Assembly (NCBI GenBank): GCA_027063645.1
Contig: JAMORK010000018.1
Span: forward strand, 1-34,106
Length of the DNA: 34,106 nucleotides
Direction: 5' to 3'
Source of the DNA: Sulfurimonas sp.
GTDB lineage: Bacteria; Campylobacterota; Campylobacteria; Campylobacterales; Sulfurimonadaceae
Positions 24,955 to 34,106 of this stretch are shown piece after piece. Below the pieces are notes generated by a model. It searched no databases and was not told where the DNA came from. It was given only the letters and a program-made list of their open reading frames with translations. The position numbers were made by a program, and so were the translations under genes. Within the stretch, counting starts at the first letter, position 1. The number at the start of each line of letters is the position of its first letter.

Positions 24955-25548
24955 ATGCAAATAGACTATAAAGATAAAGAGCTCACACAACGCTACCAGT
25001 TGATGGCTCAAACAATCATCCCTCGCCCTATCGCTTGGATAGTTACACACAATAACGGAGTAACAAACATCGCCCCTTTTAGCTACTTTATGGGTCTCTC
25101 ATCTGAGCCTGCAACTATGATAGTAAGCATTGGTCATAAGAGTGATGGAAGTGAAAAAGACACACTTAAAAACATCAGAGAAACAGGTAAGTGTACAATC
25201 TGCATGGTGGATGAAGCACTTTTAGAGAAGATGCATTTTAGCTCTAAAGAGATGGCAAGTTCACAAAGTGAAGCTCAAGAGTTTGAGATAGCACTTAGGG
25301 ATGTTGTTGCCGATTATCCACCAATGGTTGAGGGTACACCAAGTGCATTTTTTTGTGATTTTTACCAAGAGTTAGAGCTTAAAGATTCTAAGACAATCCC
25401 TTTAGTTGTAGAGATAAAAGAGCAGTATATAGATGATGCAATCTTAAGTGACAGAGAAAAAATAACACTTGATTATGATCCAGTCGCAAGAGTTGGAAAA
25501 AGTTATGCACTCTTAGGTAAGAAAATCACTCCACCTACAATCAAATAA
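24955..25548 (+). CDS. Flavin reductase family protein
   Basis: A 197-residue FMN-binding split-barrel protein. TIIPRPIAWIVT near residue 20 and NIAPFSYFMGLSSEPATMIVS (residues 38-58) are the family's FMN-contacting pattern. Such proteins reduce free flavin with NAD(P)H or bind FMN for other reactions; the partner here is unknown. It sits between the NifU gene (gap 1 base) and a TauE/SafE exporter (1-base overlap TAATG), so the three are probably one transcript. Confidence 0.85.
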   Translation: MQIDYKDKELTQRYQLMAQTIIPRPIAWIVTHNNGVTNIAPFSYFMGLSSEPATMIVSIGHKSDGSEKDTLKNIRETGKCTICMVDEALLEKMHFSSKEMASSQSEAQEFEIALRDVVADYPPMVEGTPSAFFCDFYQELELKDSKTIPLVVEIKEQYIDDAILSDREKITLDYDPVARVGKSYALLGKKITPPTIK

Positions 25549-26285
25549 TGCAAGAGTATCTTCTTTATGGGAGTATCACCTTTTTTCTCTCCATCCTTTT
25601 TTCTATGGGTGGTGCAGGAGCAGGTGTCGCTCTTATCCCAGTTTTAAATTTTTTAGGCTTAGATTTTAGTGTAGCAAAAGCTGTTGGACTTTTTGCAGGT
25701 GCTTCTACCACTATAACCTCAAGTATTATGAATATAAAGCGCAAGGCTGTTGAGTATAGTTTTGTGGCACCTATTGCTATTATGATGGTTGTATTTGCTC
25801 CCCTTGGTGCTTATAGCAGTGCATTTATAGATGAAAATATAGTAAAATTTTTCTTTATGCTTATGCTTTTTTATAGTGCAACAATGATGATGTTTTTTAA
25901 GAAAAAAGCACTCTTTCATGTGAAGTCAAAATTACCATTGTTTATTGTTGGTGGTGTTGTTGGGTTTATTGCGGGGCTTTTAGGTGTAGGGGGAGGAAAT
26001 ATCTTGATTCCACTTTTAGCACTTCTTGGGTATGAGCCAAAAAAAGTTGCAGTAGCTGTGAGCTTTGTTGTTCCTTTTTCAGCCTTAGGTTCATTCTTTA
26101 CTTATGCCTCTTATATACCACTTGATTGGATACTTTTAATGGTTGTGTCTTTATCGGCTATATCGGGGGGATATATTGGAAACTATATGATGCATTTTAA
26201 ACTCAAACAAGAGGATATAAAAAGATTGATGGCGGTGCTTTTGTATCTATTAGCTATAAAACTTTTATATAGTTTTATTCTTTAA
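25548..26285 (+). CDS. TauE/SafE family sulfite or anion exporter
   Basis: A 245-residue membrane protein with about 8 helices in two repeats. The repeat signatures are MGGAGAGVALIPVL near residue 21 and LGVGGGNILIPLLALLG near residue 145. Family members export sulfite, sulfoacetate or other anions, which would suit a sulfur-oxidising organism, but the substrate is not shown. The start overlaps the flavin reductase stop by one base. Its 3' end overlaps the converging DUF134 gene by 11 bases. Confidence 0.85.
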   Translation: MQEYLLYGSITFFLSILFSMGGAGAGVALIPVLNFLGLDFSVAKAVGLFAGASTTITSSIMNIKRKAVEYSFVAPIAIMMVVFAPLGAYSSAFIDENIVKFFFMLMLFYSATMMMFFKKKALFHVKSKLPLFIVGGVVGFIAGLLGVGGGNILIPLLALLGYEPKKVAVAVSFVVPFSALGSFFTYASYIPLDWILLMVVSLSAISGGYIGNYMMHFKLKQEDIKRLMAVLLYLLAIKLLYSFIL

Positions 26286-26559
26286 AACAGATTTTAAGTG
26301 CTTTGGAGTGTAAAAGAGCATCTGCAATTTTTCCTCTTGCAGATTCTATAAGACGTGCAAAGGTTGTTCTTGAAACACCCATTTTATCTGCACACACTTG
26401 TTGGTAGAGACCCTCATAATCAGAGAGTCGAATAGCTTCAAGTTCATCTTCACAAAGTTCTACATTTTCTAAGTGAATCTTTCGAACACCACAGGGTTTA
26501 AAGCAGAGATGACTATGATCTGCTTCTATATTTCTTTGTATCTTTTTTCTGCCACTCAC
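26275..26559 (-). CDS. DUF134 family helix-turn-helix protein
   Basis: A 94-residue protein of the DUF134 (UPF0251) family, predicted DNA-binding. H15, H17, C19 and C23 (DHSHLCFKPC) could bind a metal or cluster, followed by LCEDELEAIRLSDYEGL and a helix-turn-helix at about 51-82 (VCADKMGVSRTTFARLI), similar to sigma-70 region 4. It starts at GTG 26559, 8 bases after AAGGG, and 30 bases after the small ORF that ends the cyd genes, so it probably belongs to that operon. DUF134 genes are often found near NifX-like genes, and one lies at the head of this operon. Confidence 0.75.
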   Translation of the reverse strand: MSGRKKIQRNIEADHSHLCFKPCGVRKIHLENVELCEDELEAIRLSDYEGLYQQVCADKMGVSRTTFARLIESARGKIADALLHSKALKICFKE

Positions 26560-26589
26560 TTTAAAACCCTTACTTGTAGTTATTTGATA

Positions 26590-26718
26590 TTATAGTTCAT
26601 TTTCCTCTAATTTTTCCATATTTTCAAGATGTTTTATATTGAGTTGTACAAATTTGAGTGCTATAAACACAACAACAGGCCAAGATCCATACCAAACAAG
26701 TTCTGCTATATATTCCAT
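26590..26718 (-). CDS. 42-residue membrane peptide, CydX-like
   Basis: An ORF of 42 codons, 11 bases downstream of cydB, with AAAGGA seven bases before ATG 26718. The peptide starts MEYIAELVWYGSWPVVV, has one membrane helix (about 7-25) with a WY pair, and ends in an acidic tail (EKLEENEL). Size, topology and place after cydB match CydX/CbdX, the small subunit that stabilises heme in cytochrome bd oxidases; sequence identity to those is low by eye. The same ribosome-binding context (AAAGGAAAAATAATG) is used for cydA. Confidence 0.7.
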   Translation of the reverse strand: MEYIAELVWYGSWPVVVFIALKFVQLNIKHLENMEKLEENEL

Positions 26719-26729
26719 TATTTTTCCTT

Positions 26730-27851
26730 TTAGTAGTGATGTGAGTCAGATTTGACTTCATCAATAGTGATCTTTGTTGCATCCATACTTCGCCAAATAT
26801 AAACAATATAGCCAAGGACTACAGGGACAAGAAGTGAGACTACACTCATCACTTTAAGAGTATAGAGGCTTCCCGAAGAGTTCTCAACACTCAGCGAACT
26901 TTGCATATCTACTAGAGATGGGTAGTAGATAGAGTGGTTGATACCTAAGATAAAGAGTAAAATAGTTACTGCTAAAACAGTACCACTTCCACTCCACCAA
27001 ATAGCATTGATATTCCCTTTGATAGCACCAAGGTAGATTCCATATAGGAGAGAAAGTACACCACTTAAAAGTATAAGTGCTAGAAGTGGATGTGCTAAAA
27101 AGCTATGTAAAAATTTCATAGACTCAATACTTACTACATATGTATCTGCATCATAGACATAACCATCTTGAAAAAGGATAGTTCCAAATACATATAAAAA
27201 GAGTACTAAGAAAGGGATGAAGTTCTTAAGAACTACACCTTTAACTCTGGAGCGAATAGTTGTTTCATCTACATTATTTAAAAAGTAGAGTCCCGCTTGA
27301 GTACGAGAGAGAAAAACTAACATTGCACCAAATGCAAGATTAAATGGATTGAGCAGTGCTTCAAGACCATAGCTTTGTGTTGCCCATCTTGAAAGGTTCA
27401 TCTCATTAACATAAAAATTTGCACCACTAAAAAGAGTTGCTAGTGCTACACCGATAAGAAAGATCCCTAATGTACCATTGATATAAAGAAGTACCTCATA
27501 AAATCTTTGTCCATAAAAGTTATCTGGTTTTTTTCTGTACTCATAAGCTACTGCTTGGATGATAAAACAAAAAAGAATTGCCATCCAAACATAATAAGCA
27601 CCACCAAAACTTACTGCATAAAAGAGAGGAAAGGCAGCAAAAAGAGCCCCTCCAAACATAACTAAAGATGTAAAAGTGAGTTCCCATTTTCTCCCAAGAG
27701 AGTTGACTAGAACATCACGTTCATCTTCTGTTTTAGCAAATGTGTAAAGGAGAGTTTGTCCCCCTTGTACAAAAGTCATAAACACAAACAGTGCACCTAT
27801 GATGCTTACAAGTAACCACCAGTATTGTTGTAAAGTTAGTAAGTCAAACAT
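26730..27851 (-). CDS. cydB: Cytochrome bd ubiquinol oxidase subunit II
   Basis: CydB is the second membrane subunit of cytochrome bd oxidase; it frames the heme pocket and supports the complex. The 373-residue protein has about 9 membrane helices and the FVQGGQTLLY stretch near residue 28, the place of the usual DGFDLG-type segment, here diverged. A hydrophilic tail ends in DSHHY. ATG 27851 directly adjoins the cydA stop, indicating coupling. Length is typical. Confidence 0.93.
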   Translation of the reverse strand: MFDLLTLQQYWWLLVSIIGALFVFMTFVQGGQTLLYTFAKTEDERDVLVNSLGRKWELTFTSLVMFGGALFAAFPLFYAVSFGGAYYVWMAILFCFIIQAVAYEYRKKPDNFYGQRFYEVLLYINGTLGIFLIGVALATLFSGANFYVNEMNLSRWATQSYGLEALLNPFNLAFGAMLVFLSRTQAGLYFLNNVDETTIRSRVKGVVLKNFIPFLVLFLYVFGTILFQDGYVYDADTYVVSIESMKFLHSFLAHPLLALILLSGVLSLLYGIYLGAIKGNINAIWWSGSGTVLAVTILLFILGINHSIYYPSLVDMQSSLSVENSSGSLYTLKVMSVVSLLVPVVLGYIVYIWRSMDATKITIDEVKSDSHHY

Positions 27852-29381
27852 TTAGTGTCCCTCCGGTCCGATTGAGATTTGTTTTAGCATAATTTTTACC
27901 TCTGCTATAAGGAGGGCTGTAAATAAAATAGCAAAGAGCCAGAAAGTAATCATAACACTTGTGCTTGCTACATTTGATGTTGCCATCCCTACGGGGAGTA
28001 GATCTTGAATAGCCCATGGTTGACGACCAACTTCAGCTACAATCCATCCACACTCTTGGGCTATATACCCTAAAGGAAGTGTAACAAGCCCTAAACGTAG
28101 CAGCCATTTTTTCTGAGTTAGCTCATTTTTCATACTAAAGTAGAGCACGAGGATAAAAAGAACTAAAAACCAAGAGCCAGCAGCTACCATAATATGAAAG
28201 CTGTAAAAAGTAAGGGCTACATCTGGTACAGCATCTTCAGGTTTTTTTAGGTATCCATAACCCATAAAATGACTTGTTGCTCTAAAAGTTTTTAAAGCCT
28301 CATTCATAGCTAGAGTATTGTTTTGTTTTTTATATTTTTTATAGTCACTTAAAGCTTGTACAGCTTGTTTTCCTATAAGCATCTTCTCTCTGACTGAAAG
28401 AAGATTATGTTCTTTATTACCATATACAAGATCATCTATACCTGGAACAAAGGCATTAATATCATGATAACCAAGAAAAGAGAGTGCACCTGGAATCTCA
28501 AACATGAATTTAAAAGGCTCTTTTTCATCACCAATCTCTTTTTCACTTTCTAAAAGACCAAACGCGACAATGCCGGCTCTATCTTCACCCTTGTAAAGAC
28601 CCTCCATTGCTGCAAGTTTCATAGGTTGATTCAATGCTACTTGGTGTGCTGATTCATCACCTGTAGTAAGCATAAGTATAGAAGTGATAAGTCCAAAACT
28701 AGCAGCAACAACGATGCTTTTCTTTGCAAAGGCAACATTGCGTTTTTTCAGTAAGTACCAAGCACTGATACTAATAACAAATAAAGAGGCTAGTACATAA
28801 CCACTACTGATAGTATGAAGAAACTTTGAAACAGCATTTGGATTGAAGATAACTTCCAAAAAATTTTCCATCTCATTTCTTGCACTGTCTGGATTAAACT
28901 GCATCCCTACTGGATGTTGCATCCAACCATTTGCTATGAGGATCCAAAGTGCTGAGAGGTTTGAGCCTATTGCTACAAGCCAAGTGGAAGTAAGGTGAGC
29001 TTGTTTACTTACCTTATCCCAACCAAAAAACATCACAGCAAAGAAGGTTGATTCCATAAAAAACGCCATGAGCCCTTCTATGGCAAGTGGTGCTCCAAAG
29101 ATATCACCAACAATCCAAGAGTAGTTTGACCAGTTTGTACCAAACTCAAACTCCATTATGATTCCAGTTGCGAGCCCGATGGCAAAGTTAATTGCTAAGA
29201 GTCCCATCCAGTATTTTGTAATCTGTTTCCATTTTTTATCGAGTGTTTTAACATAGATAGTTTCCATAATAGCTATGATAAATGTTAGACCGAGTGTAAG
29301 GGGAACAAAAATCCAGTGATAAAGGGCAGTAAGTGCAAATTGTGCACGGGAGTAGTCTATAAGTAGCTCTGTATGCTCCAT
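27852..29381 (-). CDS. cydA: Cytochrome bd ubiquinol oxidase subunit I
   Basis: CydA holds all three hemes and the quinol site of cytochrome bd oxidase, which reduces O2 without proton pumping and tolerates NO and sulfide. The 509-residue protein shows the heme ligands H22 (ALYHWIF), H189 (SKFLHTISSG) and M398 (SFHIMVA), proton-path E102 and E110 (AIEGLMAFFMEST), and Q-loop residues K255 and E260 (PMKLAAMEG). I chose ATG 29381 because AAAGGA precedes it and the family begins here; a longer frame adds 31 residues that overlap the DUF4492 gene. The start overlaps the DUF4492 stop by one base. Confidence 0.96.
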   Translation of the reverse strand: MEHTELLIDYSRAQFALTALYHWIFVPLTLGLTFIIAIMETIYVKTLDKKWKQITKYWMGLLAINFAIGLATGIIMEFEFGTNWSNYSWIVGDIFGAPLAIEGLMAFFMESTFFAVMFFGWDKVSKQAHLTSTWLVAIGSNLSALWILIANGWMQHPVGMQFNPDSARNEMENFLEVIFNPNAVSKFLHTISSGYVLASLFVISISAWYLLKKRNVAFAKKSIVVAASFGLITSILMLTTGDESAHQVALNQPMKLAAMEGLYKGEDRAGIVAFGLLESEKEIGDEKEPFKFMFEIPGALSFLGYHDINAFVPGIDDLVYGNKEHNLLSVREKMLIGKQAVQALSDYKKYKKQNNTLAMNEALKTFRATSHFMGYGYLKKPEDAVPDVALTFYSFHIMVAAGSWFLVLFILVLYFSMKNELTQKKWLLRLGLVTLPLGYIAQECGWIVAEVGRQPWAIQDLLPVGMATSNVASTSVMITFWLFAILFTALLIAEVKIMLKQISIGPEGH

Positions 29382-29593
29382 TATTTTTCCTTTGTAAGTT
29401 GTTGTAATATGTAGTTGCTTCTCTCTTGATCTGTGTGGAAATTCTCTTGCATGATATTTGGAAAGAAGAGCCATTTAATAATTGCAAACATTATAAAGAG
29501 TTTGAGTGCTATAAGAAGCCAGAGTGTTTTGCCAACTTTCATGTTGACAAAACCATCATAGTAAAGAGAATAGATCCATCGGAGAGATTGCAT
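29381..29593 (-). CDS. DUF4492 family small membrane protein
   Basis: A 70-residue protein with one membrane helix (about 22-43, TLWLLIALKLFIMFAIIKWL), preceded by YYDGFVNMKVGKT and followed by a charged tail. DUF4492 proteins are found upstream of cydA in Campylobacterota and Bacteroidetes; their role in bd oxidase is not settled. It begins 4 bases after the NifX-like stop with no clear ribosome-binding site, so translation probably depends on coupling, and its TAA overlaps the cydA ATG (TAATG). Confidence 0.8.
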   Translation of the reverse strand: MQSLRWIYSLYYDGFVNMKVGKTLWLLIALKLFIMFAIIKWLFFPNIMQENFHTDQERSNYILQQLTKEK

Positions 29594-29597
29594 GATG

Positions 29598-29972
29598 TTA
29601 GATGTTATTGTTTAAAAAGTTTTTTATAACTTCAGGTGCTGTTGCACCATGTTTTTGGCGAATCTTTTTTACTTTTAAACCAATCGATTCAAGAGCTTCT
29701 TTCATATTCTCGCCTACAGCTTGTACTAAGATGATGTCACAGTCTTTGAGTGCTTGCACATCTTTTCTATGTGAATTTGTATGTGCTTCGTGCTCTTCAT
29801 GGGAGTGATGATGCTCATGTTTATGAGTATGTGAATGATGCCCACCATCGTGGTGTTTGTTTGGAACTAATTCTATAAGATTTTCATCTTCATAGATAGC
29901 AAAATAAGCAGATTGACCTGTTCTTTTTACTATAGTTTGTTTGTCTTCATCGACAGCTAAAACTATCTTCAT
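29598..29972 (-). CDS. NifX/NafY-like cofactor-binding protein with His-rich insert
   Basis: A 124-residue protein of the dinitrogenase iron-molybdenum cofactor family (NifX/NifB-C fold): MKIVLAVDEDKQTIVKRTGQ at the start and CDIILVQAVGENMKEALESIG in the second half. Between them, about residues 39-68, lies a histidine-rich run with about 14 His, a plausible metal-binding loop. No other nitrogenase genes are near, so a role in metal or cofactor handling for the bd oxidase operon is inferred. ATG 29972 follows AAAGGA; a frame extended upstream lacks support. It is the first gene of the cyd operon. Confidence 0.75.
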   Translation of the reverse strand: MKIVLAVDEDKQTIVKRTGQSAYFAIYEDENLIELVPNKHHDGGHHSHTHKHEHHHSHEEHEAHTNSHRKDVQALKDCDIILVQAVGENMKEALESIGLKVKKIRQKHGATAPEVIKNFLNNNI

Positions 29973-29994
29973 AGTTTTTCCTTTAGTTTTATTT

Positions 29995-30029
29995 TGAACA
30001 TATGAGCAAATTATAATGAACATATGTCC
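29995..30029 (-). promoter_or_regulatory. Promoter and twin operator-like sites of the cyd operon
   Basis: The plus strand carries TGAACATATGAGC (29995-30007) and TGAACATATGTCC (30017-30029), a 22-base period or two helical turns. Both centre on the near-palindrome GAACATATGTTC. The minus-strand -10 box TATAAT (30015-30010) lies exactly between them, about 38 bases before the NifX-like ATG. A regulator bound to either site would touch RNA polymerase. Candidate regulators are the DUF134 protein of the same operon, the nearby Rrf2 protein, or one outside the window. Confidence 0.5.
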
Positions 30030-30097
30030 GAAATCTAATTAAGGTGTAGAACTATATTTATTAGTTAAGATGATATTAATGATAAGTTTTTAGGGGA

Positions 30098-30511
30098 TTA
30101 AAATTTACACCCTTTGCCTGCAATATCTTCAAGACTTGATTCTTGAAACATTTTTTGCATAAGGTGTTTTGGCTCCATCCATTGGTCATGAAGGGCACAT
30201 TTACATAAGCCATTACAAAACCCTATACCTAGAACACACTGCTCATCAGGGATAGAATCATGAAAGATACTAAGAATCTCATTGACCATAATCTCCGAAG
30301 TTGGTTTTTCAAACTTATAACCACCATCTCTGCCTCGAATAGATACCACTAAACCAGATTTAACAATCTCGGTCATAATCTTAGTTAAAAATTTATAAGG
30401 TATTTGAAGAGCTTCAGCAAGTTGTGTTGCATTGAGGAGCTTAGATTCTTTATGTAGTGCCATATAAGAGAGAATTCTAATAGCATATTGGGAACTATTA
30501 CTAAGTTGCAA
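30098..30511 (-). CDS. Rrf2 family regulator, NsrR/IscR-like
   Basis: A 137-residue winged-helix regulator. QLSNSSQYAIRILSYMALH and NATQLAEALQIPYKFLTKI (helix-turn-helix, about 28-46) are typical, and the wing is RGRDGGYKFEKP. A cysteine cluster C92, C99, C103, C105 with H108 fits binding of an Fe-S cluster, as in NsrR and IscR, which would sense NO or redox state. I chose TTG 30511, with AAGGAG six bases upstream; the longer frame runs back through the divergent nor promoter. It is divergent from norCBD, so it is a good candidate repressor of NO reductase. Confidence 0.85.
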   Translation of the reverse strand: MQLSNSSQYAIRILSYMALHKESKLLNATQLAEALQIPYKFLTKIMTEIVKSGLVVSIRGRDGGYKFEKPTSEIMVNEILSIFHDSIPDEQCVLGIGFCNGLCKCALHDQWMEPKHLMQKMFQESSLEDIAGKGCKF

Positions 30512-30554
30512 AATGAACTCCTTATATTTATCTTGTAAAGTATAACATAATATA

Positions 30555-30583
30555 TTTACCATAATGCTACTTAAAGGTAGAAT
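30555..30583 (+). promoter_or_regulatory. norC promoter
   Basis: TTTACC (30555-30560), a 17-base spacer and TAGAAT (30578-30583), giving a leader of about 55 bases before norC. A palindrome overlaps the spacer and the first bases of the -10 box. Confidence 0.45.
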
Positions 30584-30625
30584 TAAATATTTTTGGCTAA
30601 AATTCCAATTACTACTTATAGGTAG
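30567..30625 (+). promoter_or_regulatory. Two palindromic operator-like sites before norC
   Basis: CTACTTAAAGGTAG (30567-30580) and CTACTTATAGGTAG (30612-30625), each followed by AATTA, start 45 bases apart. Both are near-perfect palindromes of the form CTACYT-WW-ARGTAG. The first covers the promoter spacer and -10 box, the second lies in the leader. They are most likely operators for the divergent Rrf2 protein; repression is the expected mode. Confidence 0.6.
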
Positions 30626-30645
30626 AATTATAAAAAGGATTATAT

Positions 30646-32468
<1,823 letters not shown>

Positions 32469-32478
32469 GGTTTATTAA

Positions 32479-34106
32479 ATGCTTCATTATTGGCTAGAGT
32501 TTGAGGAGAGTATGGGCAAAGTTTGGGATAAGTATCTCAACAAAAAAGTTCATAAATTCGACGAAGATGCTCGCGTTAATTTTGAAGATATTAGTAACAC
32601 TTTAAGTATTTTTCATCGCCTTTTAGGTGGTGAAAAAGCTAAAGAACTTCGTGTAACAGATAAACGCACACTTGAAATCTCTCGTACACTTTTAGAAAAA
32701 CTTTCATTTTTAGGTAAAGAGTTCTTTTTAACATGGCAAGATGATAACTCACTTTATCTTCCATCATCACTCGCTTACTTTAGTACAAAACAAGAGAATG
32801 AGATGCTCTATTATTGGCTTGTTGCAATGGCAATAGCTGTAGATAAAGATGATGCAAATATACTTTATCAAAACAGAAAAGCAAGTGAATATTTAGTACA
32901 GAAATATAGTGGTTTTAAACTATTTTATGAAAACGCCATCAATCAACTGACACATAAATATGAAGAGTTGTCATATATTAAATCTTTAGAAAACTTAAGT
33001 GAAGAAGATTTAATAGATGCACACCCAAGCCCTTTATGGATCTACCCTTCAGCTCTTACCCTTAAAAAAGCAAAAAATGGTGAGAGTGATGAGGAGGAGC
33101 CAACTCGTGATGAGGGTGACGAAAAAGCTGAAGAGTTACAGATGAAGAAGCAGACTGAGCAGATAGATGACAAGCATGAAACAGATGGCTTCTTGGCATT
33201 TCTCCCTGAATCACTTATGAGTATTTTTGAGCAGGTTAATGTCGATAGATGTGAAGATGATAGTTTTGATGAAGATGCTCTTTATCATGCTGAGGATTTA
33301 GACGAGATAACCATAGGGCAAAAACAGGCAAATCTCTCTGCTAGAATTAAGATGGATTTAGAGTTGCAAGTAGATGAGACCATTATCTACCCTTTAGGGA
33401 AAGGGCATTATGTTGATGAGTGGGATTATAAAAAGGGTGATTATCTCAAAAATTATGCTCGCATTTTACCTCATGTGACGATGAATGTAGTACCGATGGC
33501 ACTCCCTGCAAGACTTACAAAAACTGTAAGGAAAATCCACAGAGAGTTAGACCTTTTAAAACTTGATCGTATCAAAAACGATAAACTCCCTTACGGTGAT
33601 GAGATAGATATAGATAGCTGGATAGAGTACACTTCCCATCAAGACAAATCTATGCACCATCAGAAGTTTTATACCACTTATGAGCGAAAAACGCGAGATA
33701 TGGCAACACTTTTACTTGCTGATATTTCACTCTCTACTGAGGGTGGAATTACTCAAGAGGTTCGTATCATCGATGTTATCAAAGACTCTTTGATGGTGTT
33801 TGGTGAGGCATTAGAGAAGCTTGAAGATAAGTTTGCTATCTATACTTTCTCCTCTTTGCAAAACAAAAAGGTCTATTTTCATATTATTAAAAATTTTAAA
33901 GATAGATATAATGATTTAATTCGTGGGCGAATTGACACCATAAAACCAGAGTACTATACTCGTATGGGTGCAGCTATTCGTGAAGCAACGAAGATACTCG
34001 ATAAACAGCAGAGTGCCAATAAACTTCTGCTTATTGTGAGTGATGGAAAACCAAATGATGAAGATAGATATGATGGTCGTTATGGGATTGAAGATACGAA
34101 AAAAGC
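32479..34106 (+). CDS. norD: Nitric oxide reductase activation protein NorD (partial)
   Basis: An open frame of 542 codons that runs off the right edge. NorD is a cytoplasmic von Willebrand A protein needed to mature or activate NO reductase, usually together with the AAA+ ATPase NorQ. The first 200 residues are helical, an acidic linker lies at about 195-235 (GESDEEEPTRDEGDEKAEEL), and the VWA domain starts near residue 405 with the metal site D415-x-S417-x-S419 (LLADISLST) and continues through LLLIVSDGKPNDEDRYDG. ATG 32479 lies 10 bases after norB, with AGGG upstream. norQ is not seen in the window. Confidence 0.88.
   Translation, partial: MLHYWLEFEESMGKVWDKYLNKKVHKFDEDARVNFEDISNTLSIFHRLLGGEKAKELRVTDKRTLEISRTLLEKLSFLGKEFFLTWQDDNSLYLPSSLAYFSTKQENEMLYYWLVAMAIAVDKDDANILYQNRKASEYLVQKYSGFKLFYENAINQLTHKYEELSYIKSLENLSEEDLIDAHPSPLWIYPSALTLKKAKNGESDEEEPTRDEGDEKAEELQMKKQTEQIDDKHETDGFLAFLPESLMSIFEQVNVDRCEDDSFDEDALYHAEDLDEITIGQKQANLSARIKMDLELQVDETIIYPLGKGHYVDEWDYKKGDYLKNYARILPHVTMNVVPMALPARLTKTVRKIHRELDLLKLDRIKNDKLPYGDEIDIDSWIEYTSHQDKSMHHQKFYTTYERKTRDMATLLLADISLSTEGGITQEVRIIDVIKDSLMVFGEALEKLEDKFAIYTFSSLQNKKVYFHIIKNFKDRYNDLIRGRIDTIKPEYYTRMGAAIREATKILDKQQSANKLLLIVSDGKPNDEDRYDGRYGIEDTKK

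Noticed and set aside
26624-26815. 63-codon frame overlapping the 3' end of cydB and the CydX-like ORF
   Set aside because: It has no ribosome-binding site and lies in another frame over two better supported genes.
29382-29474. Extended start of cydA adding 31 residues
   Set aside because: The added part overlaps the DUF4492 gene, is hydrophilic and not family-like; ATG 29381 has AAAGGA and matches the CydA start.

Overview
The window reads as chromosome from a low-GC Campylobacterota bacterium, most like Sulfurimonas or a close sulfur-oxidising, microaerobic or denitrifying relative. This is inferred from gene order and family membership; no database search was run. Pointers are the order purA - fliJ-like - coiled-coil MgtE_N protein - DUF507 - carA (as I recall it from Campylobacter and Helicobacter), the compact ccoNOQP operon with DUF4006 and FixH, a cytochrome bd operon led by DUF4492, a two-gene norCB plus norD, frequent TTG/GTG starts, and promoters with a clear TATAAT but a weak -35.

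Layout. 1-1767: the tail of an unknown gene, then an AT-rich minus-strand pair (SAM methyltransferase and HNH nuclease) that looks accessory. 1832-2309: a minus-strand tRNA operon Gly-Leu-Cys-Ser with a well-formed promoter. 2390-6414: ilvD-thrS-infC. 6415-6635: a non-coding stretch with a degenerate repeat. 6645-9612: a YajR-like MFS transporter, rdgB, an unlisted 30-codon ORF and uppP. 9708-16149: a response regulator, then class V aminotransferase, hisZ, purA, fliJ-like, the coiled-coil protein, DUF507 and carA.

16375-23593: a long plus-strand unit carrying the cbb3 oxidase (ccoNOQP), DUF4006, an unlisted 29-aa membrane peptide, a TPM-like exported protein, FixH and addB. 23595-26285: an outer-membrane barrel, an Nfu-type NifU protein, a flavin reductase and a TauE/SafE exporter. 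26275-29972 (minus): a cytochrome bd operon in the order His-rich NifX-like, DUF4492, cydA, cydB, 42-aa membrane peptide, DUF134. 30098-34106: an Rrf2 regulator divergent from norC-norB-norD; norD runs off the window.

The right half is therefore an electron-acceptor block: a high-affinity cbb3 oxidase, a quinol bd oxidase and NO reductase. Two different paired-site motifs, one at the cyd promoter and one at the nor promoter, suggest separate regulators. The most interesting leads are the methyltransferase/HNH pair beside the tRNA cluster, the three small proteins with strong ribosome-binding sites (two inside oxidase operons), the NifX-like/DUF134 genes bracketing the bd oxidase operon, and the twin palindromes in front of norC.
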